NCBI RefSeq assembly: GCF_000237925.1
Contig: NC_031497.1
Coordinates: 16,170,770-16,234,769 of the forward strand
DNA: 64,000 nucleotides
Origin: Schistosoma mansoni
Lineage: Eukaryota; Platyhelminthes; Trematoda; Strigeidida; Schistosomatidae
Direction of reading: 5' to 3'
The position numbers and the translations under genes were made by a program. The notes beneath the pieces are model-generated. The model was not told the DNA's origin. It searched no databases and saw nothing but the letters and a program-made list of their open reading frames with translations. Below, in pieces: positions 47,790 to 59,435 of the stretch (positions are counted from its first letter, which is position 1; each line of letters starts with the position of its first letter).

Positions 47790-48370
47790 CATTATTACTT
47801 GGGATATTCACATTCTACTTGCGGGCAGTTACATGCCCCGAAACCTGGAAGGTATAGCATGTTGTTCCTGACCAAAAATTAGGACCGAAAAACCTGATCA
47901 AAAACTGCAAGCCTATAAGTATCACCTCAGTTGTATCACACATAATGGAAAGAGTGATACAAGACCAATTATCTGATCACCTATTTAAGGAAGATTTAAT
48001 CGACCCGTCGCAATACAGCTTCACTAGAACAAGGTTCATCAGTATATGACTGATAGACTACTTTAACGAGATTACTCGCATATGTGACCAAAAGAAACTA
48101 GTGATATCAAGAAAGCTCTTGATAAGGTACCTCATGACCTAATCAACAGACTCCAGTCAGTTGGAAATACTAACCACCTATAGCAACGGATTAATTCTTT
48201 CATGACGAATAGATATTGAATGACTAAAATTGACTCTACAATATCTACACCTCCACCAATAACCAGTAGTGCTGTGAAGGGTATTGTCAGGGGTCCATTG
48301 ATTTTTATGATCTACATCGATAATATATGAAGGTGCTTTAACACAGTTAGGACATACCTTTCCGAAGTGT
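47790..48370 (+). mobile_element. CR1-like LINE reverse transcriptase fragment, opposite strand
   Basis: Frames read NLIKNCKPISITSVVSHIME, VIQDQLSDHLFKEDLIDPSQ and YFNEITRICDQKKLVISRK, which is the NYRPISLTSV to SQHGF region of a LINE RT. Frameshifts and stops follow. It abuts the minus-strand fragment at 47375-47730, so two copies lie head to head. Confidence 0.7.
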
Positions 48371-48929
48371 AATTTTTTAAAATGTAACATGGTAAGTATG
48401 CTCGTTTATACTGACTTTTTGCGCCACTTGGTTGGTTACATAAGTACAAGTGTATTTCGAGTTAAACTCACACTTTTAATTTGTTTCATTCCCTGGATGA
48501 CTGGAAAGAGTATAAAACCGAAGACAGAAGATAAATCAGACTTTTTTATCCTACATGTTTTCTATGAATATTTTGCACCCCATAGCCTTTTCAATTAGTA
48601 AAAGACGGTCAGATGCGATTGTCTTTGAATTTCTGGCTACCCGTGTCGTGGGTTATTCACCACCCTATTATTAAGGAGTGAGTTATGCCAGCGAAAATAT
48701 CCCTGGGAGAAGTATAGCTATAAACCCGTAACATTAACTCTAACCTCCTGAATTTTATTAGACACGTCAATGCTGAACGCTTTCGATCACATGTCCACAT
48801 CAGATCACGAGTGGATATGCCGCGCTAATCATCTCTCACAACAACTACTGAGATTTGGTCACAAACTTATCGACCTATAGAATACTTTTCAAAGATATTT
48901 TCGAGTCCCTTCACACCTTGATTATTACG

Positions 48930-50556
48930 TCTCCAATGACTCAACTTCAGTAGTCATGAACACTGTCTGCTCAGGAAGCACCTAGAAGCTGCAATAACAA
49001 GGTTTCTAGAGGGAAACAACCTGAATTTCCAAGTCGTCGATAACGCTCCGGAATCATACAGTTTGTATGACGCAACTGTGGTTACTACTTCAACCAACGT
49101 TGACAAATGGGCACAGGTTGTAAGCAAGAAACGACATAACTATATAAGAGGAAATCATGCCCCCATAAAAGTAGTCGAGAACTTGAAGACTGATCACAGT
49201 GACAGGTCTTTTATTTTTCATAGAATCAAGGAGGGTGAAAACTATGAACCAAAAACTCGTTTTGAGCATGAGAATGTGCTGACAAAACATCTACTTAATC
49301 AACTTATGCCTCAAAATATCTTCGAAGTCACCTTGCAAAAAGTGTGTAGACTGTGTAGTCTAGCGAACTCGAAGCCTAATAAATCCAGACTGCCTAAAGT
49401 AGTGTTCGAAACTCCTAATGAACGCGACTTAATTTTAAAGGATGGACATGAATTAAAGGGTTCAAGAGTTTTTGTCGCTGGCAGACCGTGTAAAAAGACG
49501 GGAAACCGAAAAGGAACTACAACTTTGGACGCTGGCGAAAGGGACTGAAAGATTTTGGGTTGTGAGACTTCTCCAGAGAATGATGCTGAAGCCACTCTGG
49601 ATGAAGCAAGAAGCAGTGTATTCCATGAGAGTGGGACGTGTGAATTAATTGGTTGCTACTTGCAATGAAAGGGACAAGAGCTGCTGATTGGTTTGGTCCG
49701 ATCGCAGTCCAAGCTGTGTGGTAAATGAGGCCCTGCTAAGCAGTCCCAATACTTGGTCAAAAAGTAGTCGATTTCTAATCCTAGAGGACTTTAATGCACC
49801 TATGGTACACTGGGAAAATTTGCCAACTGAATCGTCAGATAATTCCTTCGAGCAGGAACTAGTTGATGCGGTTATCACATGTGCCCTAGTGCAACATGTG
49901 AAACAAGAGGGTAGGTACAACCCGGATTCTGAATCATGATTCAGAATCCGGGTTTTGTACCTAAAGATACATCTTTACTAGATCTTCTTTTGACTCACTA
50001 TAAGGATGAAATTGCCAACCTCGATTATATGCAACCCCCAGTTAAAAGTGATCATGCAATTTTGACCTTTGACTCCCACATAACTCTCAATCACAAGCAC
50101 GCATCAGCCCAATTCAGACCTAGCATCTGGAATGCAAACATACAAGATGTCATGCCCTCAGCATCGTCAGTGGATCGGACAATAGACTCAGAGTCCTCAA
50201 TGGAAACAGCTTGTGATACGTTTCGATGTCTATACTTAAGTTGCACTGTGCATCACATCCTTTGAACTATACTAAGGGGGCCGAGAAACTCTCCATCATA
50301 GTTCAGTAGGGAGGTTCGCATCCTTCTCCGTAAGAGAAGAAAAATATGGGATAGATTTAGGTTGCTGGGAACTGACGAGAAAAAGTCTCAGTACCGAAAA
50401 GCTCGGAATACCTGTGGCTCAACCCTCCATATGTCTAGAAAGTTGTACAAAGAGAAAATCGTTAAGGAATCCACAGAATATCCTAAACGCTTGTATTCGT
50501 ATATAAACCAAAGGACAAAAAAAGAGGTAATATTCTTGCACTATGTGGAGACAGTA
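48930..50556 (+). mobile_element. outer CR1-like LINE, 5' portion (split by a younger LINE)
   Basis: 49063-49548 is an ORF1-like frame of 161 codons (SNLA-type stretch CSLANSKPNKSRLPKVVFET, then DGHELKGSRVFVAGRPCK). 49660-50260 is endonuclease (ILEDFNAPMVHWENLPTESS, SLLDLLLTHYKDEI, VKSDHAILTF). 50362-50550 leads to RT (SQYRKARNTCG, YPKRLYSYINQRTKKEV). Reading is then cut at 50556 by the (ATT)n tail of the inner LINE. It resumes at 56625 on the same strand. Several stops are present. Confidence 0.8.
49919..49954. repeat. perfect 36-bp palindrome in the outer LINE
   Basis: Two 18-bp halves are exact inverted copies without spacer (AACCCGGATTCTGAATCA and its complement). GGTAC/GTACC extend the stem after a two-base bulge. 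It breaks the endonuclease frame between ...EGRYNPDSES and the following ...SLLDLLLTHY. Confidence 0.95.
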
Positions 50557-51711
50557 TTATTATTATTATTATTCACAAACACCTTATGGGTACATAAGTG
50601 CTGTGAAGAAACTATTTCGGGTTTCTTCAAAAATGCAATAATACACAATTTTCAATAATGTTAACATTACATATGCCATGTTTGAGAAAGGAAGGAAAAG
50701 GAAAATAAAATATTAATAATAGAATAGTAATAATAAATCAGGTTCTGAGTAATTAGCAAGAATTTTGAATTGATTTTGAAGAAGGAAAGGAAGAAACTAA
50801 GGAAATAGAAATAAAGGAGACGCGGAATATGTAAATATCTTAACGCAGAACAAGAATAAACAACTATGTATGTATAGCAAAATGAGTAGTAAAAATAAAA
50901 TAAAACGGAATAAATTAATAAGTAAATAACTTATTATTACGGTAAGATATGTCGTTAGAATAAATGTTTGTGCGTGTACAGTCATAGTTTTGGGTGATGC
51001 TATGAAAGTCTCAATTAAGTGCAAAAGATAATCTATATGTATGAGGTGTATATACATAGTGAAGATAAAACGGGTCTGATAAGTTGAATTCAGCGTAACT
51101 CAAGTTATTGTCTTCATCCAAAGCTTCGTAATCTTAAGAATAATATTTATTTAGAAGGAAAAAAAAGGAGAGAGAAAAGAAACGAACACATGGTGAAAGG
51201 GTCCAACCATGATCATAATAGTGTAATGGGTATAGACTTTTGAGATGAACGAATAATTTTAAAATAATAATAACAACAATAATAAACCCTTACGGATAAA
51301 TACGTGTAGATTCATGTAACAGTATACAGAGTGAAACCGGGTATTAGTATAAACATTAGAGCAATAATAATAATTTAGAATGATGCTATCATAGTCATAA
51401 TTAATTGCAAAGAATGATTAAATATAAATTTCTATATGTTATATATATGTTGTGAATATTTAAAAAAAAATTATTTGTTTAAGTGGAACATAGGGTTTTT
51501 TGTTTTTAATTGTAGACTTTGGATGTTTAGGAGTAAAACATGTTTAGAAGGACAAGAAGAGATGAAAAGAATATCTAATGTGTCGAAAGACCAATAATAA
51601 CAGTAATAATTATAAATACGAACATAAGCAGACTTTATATATTAAGATGAATAAAAGTGAAATAGAATAGACATGAAAAGTTTCAAAGGTTTCACTTTGC
51701 TTTTCAGTCAG

Positions 51712-54498
51712 TTAGATAGATGACGGACCTTTTTTGTATAAATCATTGTTAAGCACGTTAATATTCAATAGGTGACACAATCCACTTTCGGAAAGAAAAT
51801 CATCAAGAAGACTTCTGAACCGGATTATAGTTTCACTGCATCGGAGGTTCATTGGCAGTCTATTCCACATGGTTGAGTAGCGAATAACGAAAAAATTTTG
51901 GCGTAAATTTGTGTGGGTTTTTGGAATCGCTAGAATATTTTCCTTATTGCGTAGATTGTGGGACGGTATCATAGAGTATGAAGGGGTAGATAGCGAAGAG
52001 TAAGAAATACCGTTAAGAAGCCGGTAGAGAAAGATAAGGTTTAATTTGATACGCCTGATCCAGAGAGGTTCTAGTTTGAGTTGTTGACATCTTTGGTGAT
52101 AGTCTTTGTCGTCAGAATACCCCAAAACAGCTTTGGTGAACCTTCTTTGAACACCTTCAATTTTAATCAGGTCATTATGCCTGCAATTACTGAAAACCAA
52201 AATACCATATTCAAGAATTGGTAAGATACATTTTCTGTATAATAATAATCTCGATTCGGTATTATTGAAATTATTCATTATAAATCCGATGAGCTTTCTA
52301 GCTTTGGATACTTGAGATGCAATGTGTTCAGAAAAGTTCAAACTGTCGCTATATCTTAAACCCAAGTCACGAACAGCGTTGAGAGGTTTCAGTGTATGTT
52401 TTTGTATAGCCAGATTTCAGTTAAGGCAACGGCCGATGTTAATAAATCCACTTTTGTCAACATTAAGTGGCAAATTCCACGAAATAGTCCATTCGTACAA
52501 CTTGTTTATTTCTTCTTGGATTACCGTTGAAATATAGCTTTCTTTTGTGGGAGATGAGAATGAATAAACCACTTTTAGATCATCGGCAAAAAGAAAAGGT
52601 TTACCATATTGAAAGAGGGAGCAAACGTCATTGATAAAAAGGAGAAATAGTAATGGACCAATTACACTTCCGTGTATAACCCCACTGGTTACATTCACAG
52701 GTTTGGAGTAGCAAGATCCAAAGCGGACAATTTGGCTACGTTCTTCTAAAAATGAATTGAGCCAAGATAAAAGGGGATTCTGTATTCCATATGAAGAGAG
52801 TTTTGGAAGAAGAAGTTTGTGTGAGACGCTGTCGAAGGCCTTACTAAAGTCAAAGTACAGAATTATCACAGACTGACCAACATCTCTTCTCTGGGTAATT
52901 TGATTGAAAAATTCCAGGTGCGATGTGAAGCAGGAGCGTTTGGTCATAAACCCGTGTTGGGATGGGCTGGTTAGATTAGCCGAAAGCAAAAATGATAATA
53001 GCTGTTTGTGAATGATTTTTTCCATAGTTCTTGACAGCACGGATGTCAAATTAATTGGTCTGTAGTTAACAATATCACTGTGTGATCCGGTTTTGAATCT
53101 GGGGGTGATAAGAGATGTTTTCCATACAGATGGATAGGCCCCATATTCCATAGATAGGTTGAAAAGTTTTAAACAAAATAATGGGAATTCTCTACTACCA
53201 TATTTCACAAATGATGAGGGAATCCCGTCAGGTCCACCGTCATAGGACTTTTTCAAGGCAGTTATGGCCTGCTTGATGTTGGAGGGTACGAAATCAATTT
53301 TCGACAGGTGTCTGCACGTCAGCATTGGAAATGTATTGATACAGCTTTCAGTTCTAATGTTATAGCACTGCGAGAAATGCTGACTGAATTGTTCGCAAAT
53401 AATGTCGGGGTCATCAATAATTCTTCCGTTAACTATGAAGAATTTGGTCACGCCAAGAGAATTTGACTTCACAAGCGATTTAAAAAGCCGAAGTATTGAT
53501 AATTCTGGGTTCTTATTACCTAGGGCTTTATTTTCTATATTCATAAAATACTTGCGTTTAGATGAAGCACTCTTGTCAATTAACTTAAGTATACTCTGTA
53601 GTGTATACAAGTCATTATGCTTGTGGTAACGGTGTTTTAATTTCCTCAGTTTTCTTTTAAAAGTTTTAAAATTATTCTGGCCCCTATTGGCGTTATAAGC
53701 CACATGGCTAATAATTGGAGCAGTGCAGTCGAGGCAGTGTATCAAGTTGTAGTATAGATCAGAGATCGCAATGACAATATTATTTGTGGTAAAATAAGTT
53801 TCCCATGGTAAACAACGAATAAGACTTTCAGTCCGTTTCCAGGTTTGTTGGTCAAAATGTCTACTCTTGTACATCATTCCAGCTTTAGAATTCAATTGTA
53901 TGGCGTCGAAAGAATGAATGATACACAATATTACTCTGTGATCACTCTTAAAAAACTCTTGACCAATATGCACTGAGATAGAATCTACGTTGATTGTAAA
54001 TAGTAAATCAAGTATATTATTCCTTCTAGTCGGTTGTCGAACCTGTTGGACCCATCCATAAAGTTCTAGTGTTTCAACTAACTTGTCATGTCGACCTGAA
54101 ACCGGAGTCAAATCCCATGTGATGTTTGGCGGATTAAAATCACCTCCGATGATTTTAAAAGTATGCGGTTGGTGTGAAGCAATGGAAAAGATGTTTGTTA
54201 GTAATCTGTCAAACCTAGAGTCTGCATGTGGTGGTCTGTATATGCATCCCACCAGTAGATGATTCCGAGATCCACAGTTTACAGTAACCCAGGTGGAGTC
54301 GTCTATAGCATCAAGGGATTTATCCTCAAATTTGCAGGCCTGAATATCTGAACGGATATAAATAAGTGTACCGCCCCCTAATCCATTACATCTATCGGTT
54401 CTAAAGAAAACATAGTTATCTATATGCAGGGAGTGATCGGATATATATGAATTGCACCACGTTTCCGTAATAAGTACAATAGTTGGATTTACAAGCAA
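51712..54498 (-). CDS. LINE ORF2: endonuclease and reverse transcriptase
   Basis: An APE-type endonuclease comes first (LLLVNPTIVLITETWCNS, IIGGDFNPPNITWDL, FFKSDHRVILCI), then RT (NYRPINLTSVLSRTMEKI, SQHGFMTKRSCF, IILYFDFSKAFDSVSHKLLL, SGVIHGSVIGPLLFLLFIND, FLFADDLKVVYSF) and the C-terminal domain (NAVRDLGLRYSDSLNFSEHI, CILPILEYGILVFSN, FRSLLDDFLSE). The catalytic FADD box is intact. One in-frame TGA (52417-52419) splits the frame after GFINIGRCLN, and a TAG just upstream precedes FNARSLPNKI, the usual start of the endonuclease. Apart from these the protein reads through, so the copy is young but not autonomous as it stands. Confidence 0.9.
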
Positions 54499-54638
54499 TA
54501 AAAGGGTCTTGAGGTGAGTAATTTTATTGGGCAGAGAGCGGGCATTGAACTAAAGAATAAGAAATTGAGAATCACCATGGTGAATCAGGTTAGAGTATAA
54601 ATCACAATCGGTATTTACATGAATACTCGTAGGATTGG

Positions 54639-56030
54639 CTAAGGTGAGAGTTGTGTTGCGATCGGAAATAGATTCAACAACTTTGTCATCATTTGAAGTA
54701 TGTGTATTGTTGCCGGCAGAAAAGCCGGGGGAAGTACAAAAAAAGTCTTCTCACTATTATTGGATATAACATTTGGTAAAGGAATAGTATTCATATTGGG
54801 AGCCGGACCAAGAAGGCTATCAGGTCTATGTGTGCGAACAAGTGGCTGTTTACAATTTAGATTGCCATTTATACCTGACGTATAGGGAACATGTTCTAAA
54901 CGCTTATTTCCAAAGTTTGTGGTTGATTTTGGCTTTTTCGTAATTTGAGGAGGGTCGTGTGTTGTTAAAGATGCTTGAGATGGTTTGCTAGGTTCGAGTA
55001 TATCGACGTTAAGCGTGTGGTCAGGCAGATAATTTTTATGACCAGTTTTCCCATTATCCGTTGCACAGTCACTGTAACTGGTTGTTGCACTAACAGCGAC
55101 TTGGACTGTGTTATCCCATTCGAGATCAATACAACTATTTAGGGTTGAATCTAAGTCAACATTTTTAAAAGGATGGGCATCACCTACATTGGGACTACTT
55201 TCTTTTGGGCTTTGAACTTTAGGAGATTCAGGAGAGTTTTTCGGTGGTTGCATATTCGTAAAGTTAGGTGTCCGCTTAGGATCGGACTTAATTTTATGAC
55301 CTTTAGGATTATGATACGCTTGGGTGTTTGATGCTGGTAGTCTGTGGTTATCTCGGCCTGCTTTTCGTTGGCATGGTGTTCGATCTGGTAGAATCGCAAT
55401 ATCTTTGAAAATCTGTTTCCGTTTCAATGAATTTGAGGAGTTTAAAAACTCACTAGCGTCTACAGATGAGTTGAATTTGAACAAGATCGGTGAGTGCATA
55501 TCAGGGTGACTTCTTTTTAATCTTGTGCATACACATGGTATGTGTGTCATATTGCTGGCTCTAAGCAGACTAGTTTTGATATTTTTAAGGGCATATGAGT
55601 CCGGCATATTAAACACAATTGCATTGCTAGATCGCCTTATTCTTTCAAATACCTCTGATGCAACACGATCTAAGAAGTTATTGATGTCATTCATTTGATC
55701 TGGAGTCTCTGTGAGGTTAGGGTTGATGAGATACTTGAGGGGATTGAGAATGTTCATGTCAACTTGCAGTCTTTTTATATCATTCGTATGGTTGCAGTTG
55801 TGATTATCATCATTGTTTACCAACAGAGTCTTCAACACGTCTGGAATGGAGATAACTGGTAAAAGCTTGTCTGCTTCCGGATGAACGGAGTAGCTCGTCT
55901 CATTGAACCTGTCAGTAGCAATTTTAGATTGCGTAGTTTTCCTACGCTTGGCTGGACGCCTACAAGCAGGGGCCTTTATTTTCTTTTGTTGCATGATAAA
56001 AAAGTGACGTATAACAGATGGATTGAACAA
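54639..56030 (-). CDS. LINE ORF1 protein
   Basis: 463 open codons. The likely start is the Met of MQQKKIKAPACRRPAKRRKT, about 12 codons into the frame, because that N-terminus is highly basic as in RNA-binding ORF1 proteins. SDEV-like folded region: VASEVFERIRRSSNAIVFNM, then SLLRASNMTHIPCVCTRLKR and ILFKFNSSVDASEFLNSS, resembling the RRM-like part of CR1/Jockey ORF1. After about residue 230 it is Ser/Thr/Pro/Asn-rich and probably disordered. No zinc knuckle is evident. The frame closes at 54639, where ORF2 sequence begins in another frame. Confidence 0.8.
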   Translation of the reverse strand: MFNPSVIRHFFIMQQKKIKAPACRRPAKRRKTTQSKIATDRFNETSYSVHPEADKLLPVISIPDVLKTLLVNNDDNHNCNHTNDIKRLQVDMNILNPLKYLINPNLTETPDQMNDINNFLDRVASEVFERIRRSSNAIVFNMPDSYALKNIKTSLLRASNMTHIPCVCTRLKRSHPDMHSPILFKFNSSVDASEFLNSSNSLKRKQIFKDIAILPDRTPCQRKAGRDNHRLPASNTQAYHNPKGHKIKSDPKRTPNFTNMQPPKNSPESPKVQSPKESSPNVGDAHPFKNVDLDSTLNSCIDLEWDNTVQVAVSATTSYSDCATDNGKTGHKNYLPDHTLNVDILEPSKPSQASLTTHDPPQITKKPKSTTNFGNKRLEHVPYTSGINGNLNCKQPLVRTHRPDSLLGPAPNMNTIPLPNVISNNSEKTFFVLPPAFLPATIHILQMMTKLLNLFPIATQLSP

Positions 56031-56624
56031 AATATTGGGAATAGAGATGAAAGAAAGAAAAAATCAATGCCGAGGACTGAAGTCTAGTAATCAAAACCTA
56101 TGCTTAACACAAGGGTGGATGTATCGAGAGGATCGGTGAAAGTGTAGAAAAACAATGGATAAGAATAGCAGGAAGGTATTAGTGGTGACAAAATATACTG
56201 TCATAAAAAATAAATAAATAAACCTATGACAGACTCACCAAATTGGACAGGTGATTCCGGAAATTAAGTGAGTTGTATTATCCAAATACGATTTTAATGA
56301 AAGTATATGGAATAGTGAGTACAGTGCTTTGTCATACACGATTATATATATTTCTAGATATTAGGTAGAGATCCGAATAGATCCTGTAAATACATGAAGT
56401 ACGTGTGTTGAAGCATTCAAACACGATATAATGAATAGAATACAAATATGAAATTATATTCCTCGCCGAATATGATTATATACGGTTTTTGGAATGACAG
56501 AGGACGGTTATATCGTATAGCCAAAATGAATATACAATTATTTGATCATGAGTTATTGTATGAATATGATCATATATACCATCAATAAGTTAAAATTAAG
56601 ATCTTATCGTATAGCATAAAATTT

Positions 56625-58008
56625 GCAGCTTAGACGTGAACAGATTAGAATTGAGTTGTCTTCCGTAATTCCAAGAAAAGATAATCCATCCAGCTCAGTG
56701 AGAATCCTAGAAAAAAGAAAAATGAAGACCACGGCTAAAAAGTCTGCCTCATCTGCCTCATCATTAGTGGAGGACGACTTCGGTAAGAGTCAAGTATTCT
56801 CGAACTACTTCAGCAATGTACATACCATAGAAACACCCTTTCCGCCAGTCCACGTGAATCTTCCCACAGAGTAACTGGACAGCGTGACCATTAAAGAAAT
56901 CGATGTATTTGGTCAACTAAATAGGCTGGACATAGGTAATTCCACAGCGCCCGATAAATTAAATCCTAGGCCACTAAAGGAATTTTCTAACTTCGTTGCA
57001 AACCCTTTAAGTTTATGCTATAATCTATCCGAAAGCCAGCGTCGTTTACCAAAAGACTGGAAGAACGTCGTAGTAAGTAGTGTCTTCAGAACAGGTACGG
57101 AACATTAACGTGGGAATTATCGACCTGTTAGCCTAACTAGCGTGGTTGTTAAAATCTTAGTAAAGAGTATTCAGAAGGAGTTGATTAAGTATCTCGACGA
57201 AAACCGGATCCCCTCGGAGAAGCAGCATGGTTTTAGAATTGGTTGTTCTTGACTTACTAACTTATTAGTCGCTCGTGAAAGCTAGTGTACTCTTAAGGAT
57301 CAAAAGTTACCTGTAGACGCAGCCTACATCGACTTCAGCAAAGCTTTCGACAAAGTCCGCACAATTGGCTGTTATTTAAGTCAAGAAATGTCGGGATTGG
57401 AGGCAATCTATTGATGTGGATAAAAGACTTACTAGTTGGGCAACAACAAAATGTATGGGTGAAATGGAAGTTATCTAGCTGGAAAAAGTGCTTAGCAGAG
57501 AACCTCAGGGTACAGTTTATAGGCCAGTGTCAGTCTTCTTATATGTAAATGACCTTCCTTCCTTTTACTATCATCACCGGTCTTGCCATATGCTGACAAT
57601 GCCAAGATATGGAGAGCGATACGAAAGGTGAAAGCTTAGAGTTCCAGCTGATCTGCCTTCATTTTTCTTGTTTTCCGAAACAGAAAAGTTATGAGGACAC
57701 TAAAAGAGTTCATAAGCCCAGGACAAATTACTTGTCAGCTGATTATCGACTTTTCCATCGAATCATCAACGAGTGGAATTAATTATCTCAGCACGTGATT
57801 GAGGCTCTATCCGTCGACTCTTCCAAAAGAAAGTTAGATCAACTGACGGACCGTCATTGTCAGGACTAACACAGACCATTTGGCCTCCTGTCTTTTCCGA
57901 AGTGAAACTGAATTCTTGACTTCAGGTTTAACTGGGTTGCTATTCTACAACTATTTGCCGTTACAGCCAAAAGTTCAAAATGGTCCAAATGGTTGAGTAC
58001 GGAATAGA
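56625..58008 (+). mobile_element. outer CR1-like LINE, 3' portion
   Basis: Continues the element broken at 50556. DDFGKSQVFSNYFSNVHT and STAPDKLNPRPLKEFSN lead into RT: LPKDWKNVVVSSVFRTG, GNYRPVSLTSVVVKILVK, EKQHGFRIGCSC and AAYIDFSKAFDKV. The decayed C-terminus (DYRLFHRIINEWN) and a short end near 58008 with AATAGAATAG follow. Multiple stops. The stretch 58010-59430 to its right shows no supported gene. Confidence 0.8.
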
Positions 58009-59435
58009 ATAGTGTTGTCAGACCCTGAATATCTGAGATATCTTCAAGCACGTAACAGCTTATTTACTATGGGAGGTACTTCTTTCCATATGTCACTGTT
58101 TAAAAATTTATGGATTTGCGATACCGCTTTACACTGTGGAATTATGAATGTCAGGGTCGTTGTGCAATTACAAGGTCGCTGTGTTCATAGCTAAGAAGGA
58201 AAGATTACATTTAAAACATCCAAAATAGTAGTTTTTCTTTTGTGAAAGAGTCAGCATCCTAATAAGCGTATGTATTCATCCTTTATGTCGGTTGTCTGTC
58301 ACTGGTAATTTAAGAACGTAGTGTGTTCGTGGTTTCCAGCTAAGCTAAAGTATATTGCTGAAAACCTCAAAGTTTGGTATTGAACTTCAAGTTCACACGC
58401 TGACTCCCTAATTACTATCACTATTGAAACATTTCTCCAAACAGATAAGACGAGAATGATCAGGTAATATCATTCATCTCTCTACATTTTAGCTGGTCTG
58501 GAAGTATTTTTATGTGTATTTAAAACGTCAATAGTGTATGATAGTGCAGTCAGTTTCGTCCTAATGAGAACTGGTATTAGACAGAAAACTAGGAGAAGTT
58601 CCTCGTTTTTATAACGAAGTATACTTCTTGACAGACCACCCAAGGATCGCAGTAAGTCATTACTTGTGGACCGTGGCTCACTGGCGTTTGGTATTCGCTA
58701 AGGGTCATAGGCTGGCTTGCGGGTTTGAGAAAAATTCTCGAAACGAGCAAAGGCATGTCATTACTTTATTCAACCCATAATGGGCAAGCCTTTGCTTAGA
58801 AGATTACTCAGATCTTTTAGATGTGGTCTAGAGGAGCTGTACCATTGTAATTCCAGAGACTTTCCTCACACTATGGGTTTCTGAAAACCAAGTCTTCTTA
58901 CATCACTATACATCCGACTAGGAAGCGATGTAGTTATGATGTGCATACTAAAAAGTGATTTTTCACCTGAAGTACCTCCGTTTTCTTCCGACTAGGTTCA
59001 TAAAACCGAGGAGCCAATGACTGATCCGGAAGCCAAGAACGAACAAAATTCTTGAGGTAGGCAAGTTTCCTTGCCGAATAATTTGCTCTTAGAACTAACT
59101 TCCAGGATAAATTGTTCATGGGCTTTTAATTTACTCATTCAAGAGAAGAATAAAGACACGGGATCGTACTAGGAGAGGACTGACACAGACACCTAATCTT
59201 TTGTCCTCAAAGTATAGGGCACAATCGTTGGAGCTGTAGTATTGGTTTAGTCTGATGTGTATCTAGAAAATTCACATTCTTTTGACATATGGTATCTTTA
59301 GTTTTTCATATCTTTACTCCATATAACTAGTTCTTTCACTTGCTTTTGTATACTAGTACATCTGATTCCTTCTTGTTTCAGAGGTTACTTAACTGAAGTA
59401 CAATAAACTTCTTTTTGCTAGTGTATAACATATCG

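Larger units (their letters stand above)
50557..56600 (-). mobile_element. near-complete CR1/Jockey-like LINE (SR1/Perere-like), two ORFs
   Basis: An almost full-length non-LTR retrotransposon. On the minus strand it has a 5' region above 56030, ORF1 (to 54639), ORF2 (endonuclease plus RT, to 51712), a 3' untranslated region of about 1.15 kb and an (AAT)n tail at 50573-50555. Shortened copies of the same 3' end lie at 32680-33512 and 45737-46312, so the family has been active here repeatedly. It is inserted in an older CR1-like LINE in the opposite orientation. The 5' border near 56600 is set by where the outer LINE resumes. No clear target-site duplication was found. Confidence 0.88.

Noticed and set aside
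58540-58575. TTTCGTCCTAATGAGAAC, reminiscent of the GGACGAAA hammerhead strand
   Set aside because: Only one short arm matches; no opposite core half and no Sm-alpha flanks, so it is not reported as a ribozyme relic.
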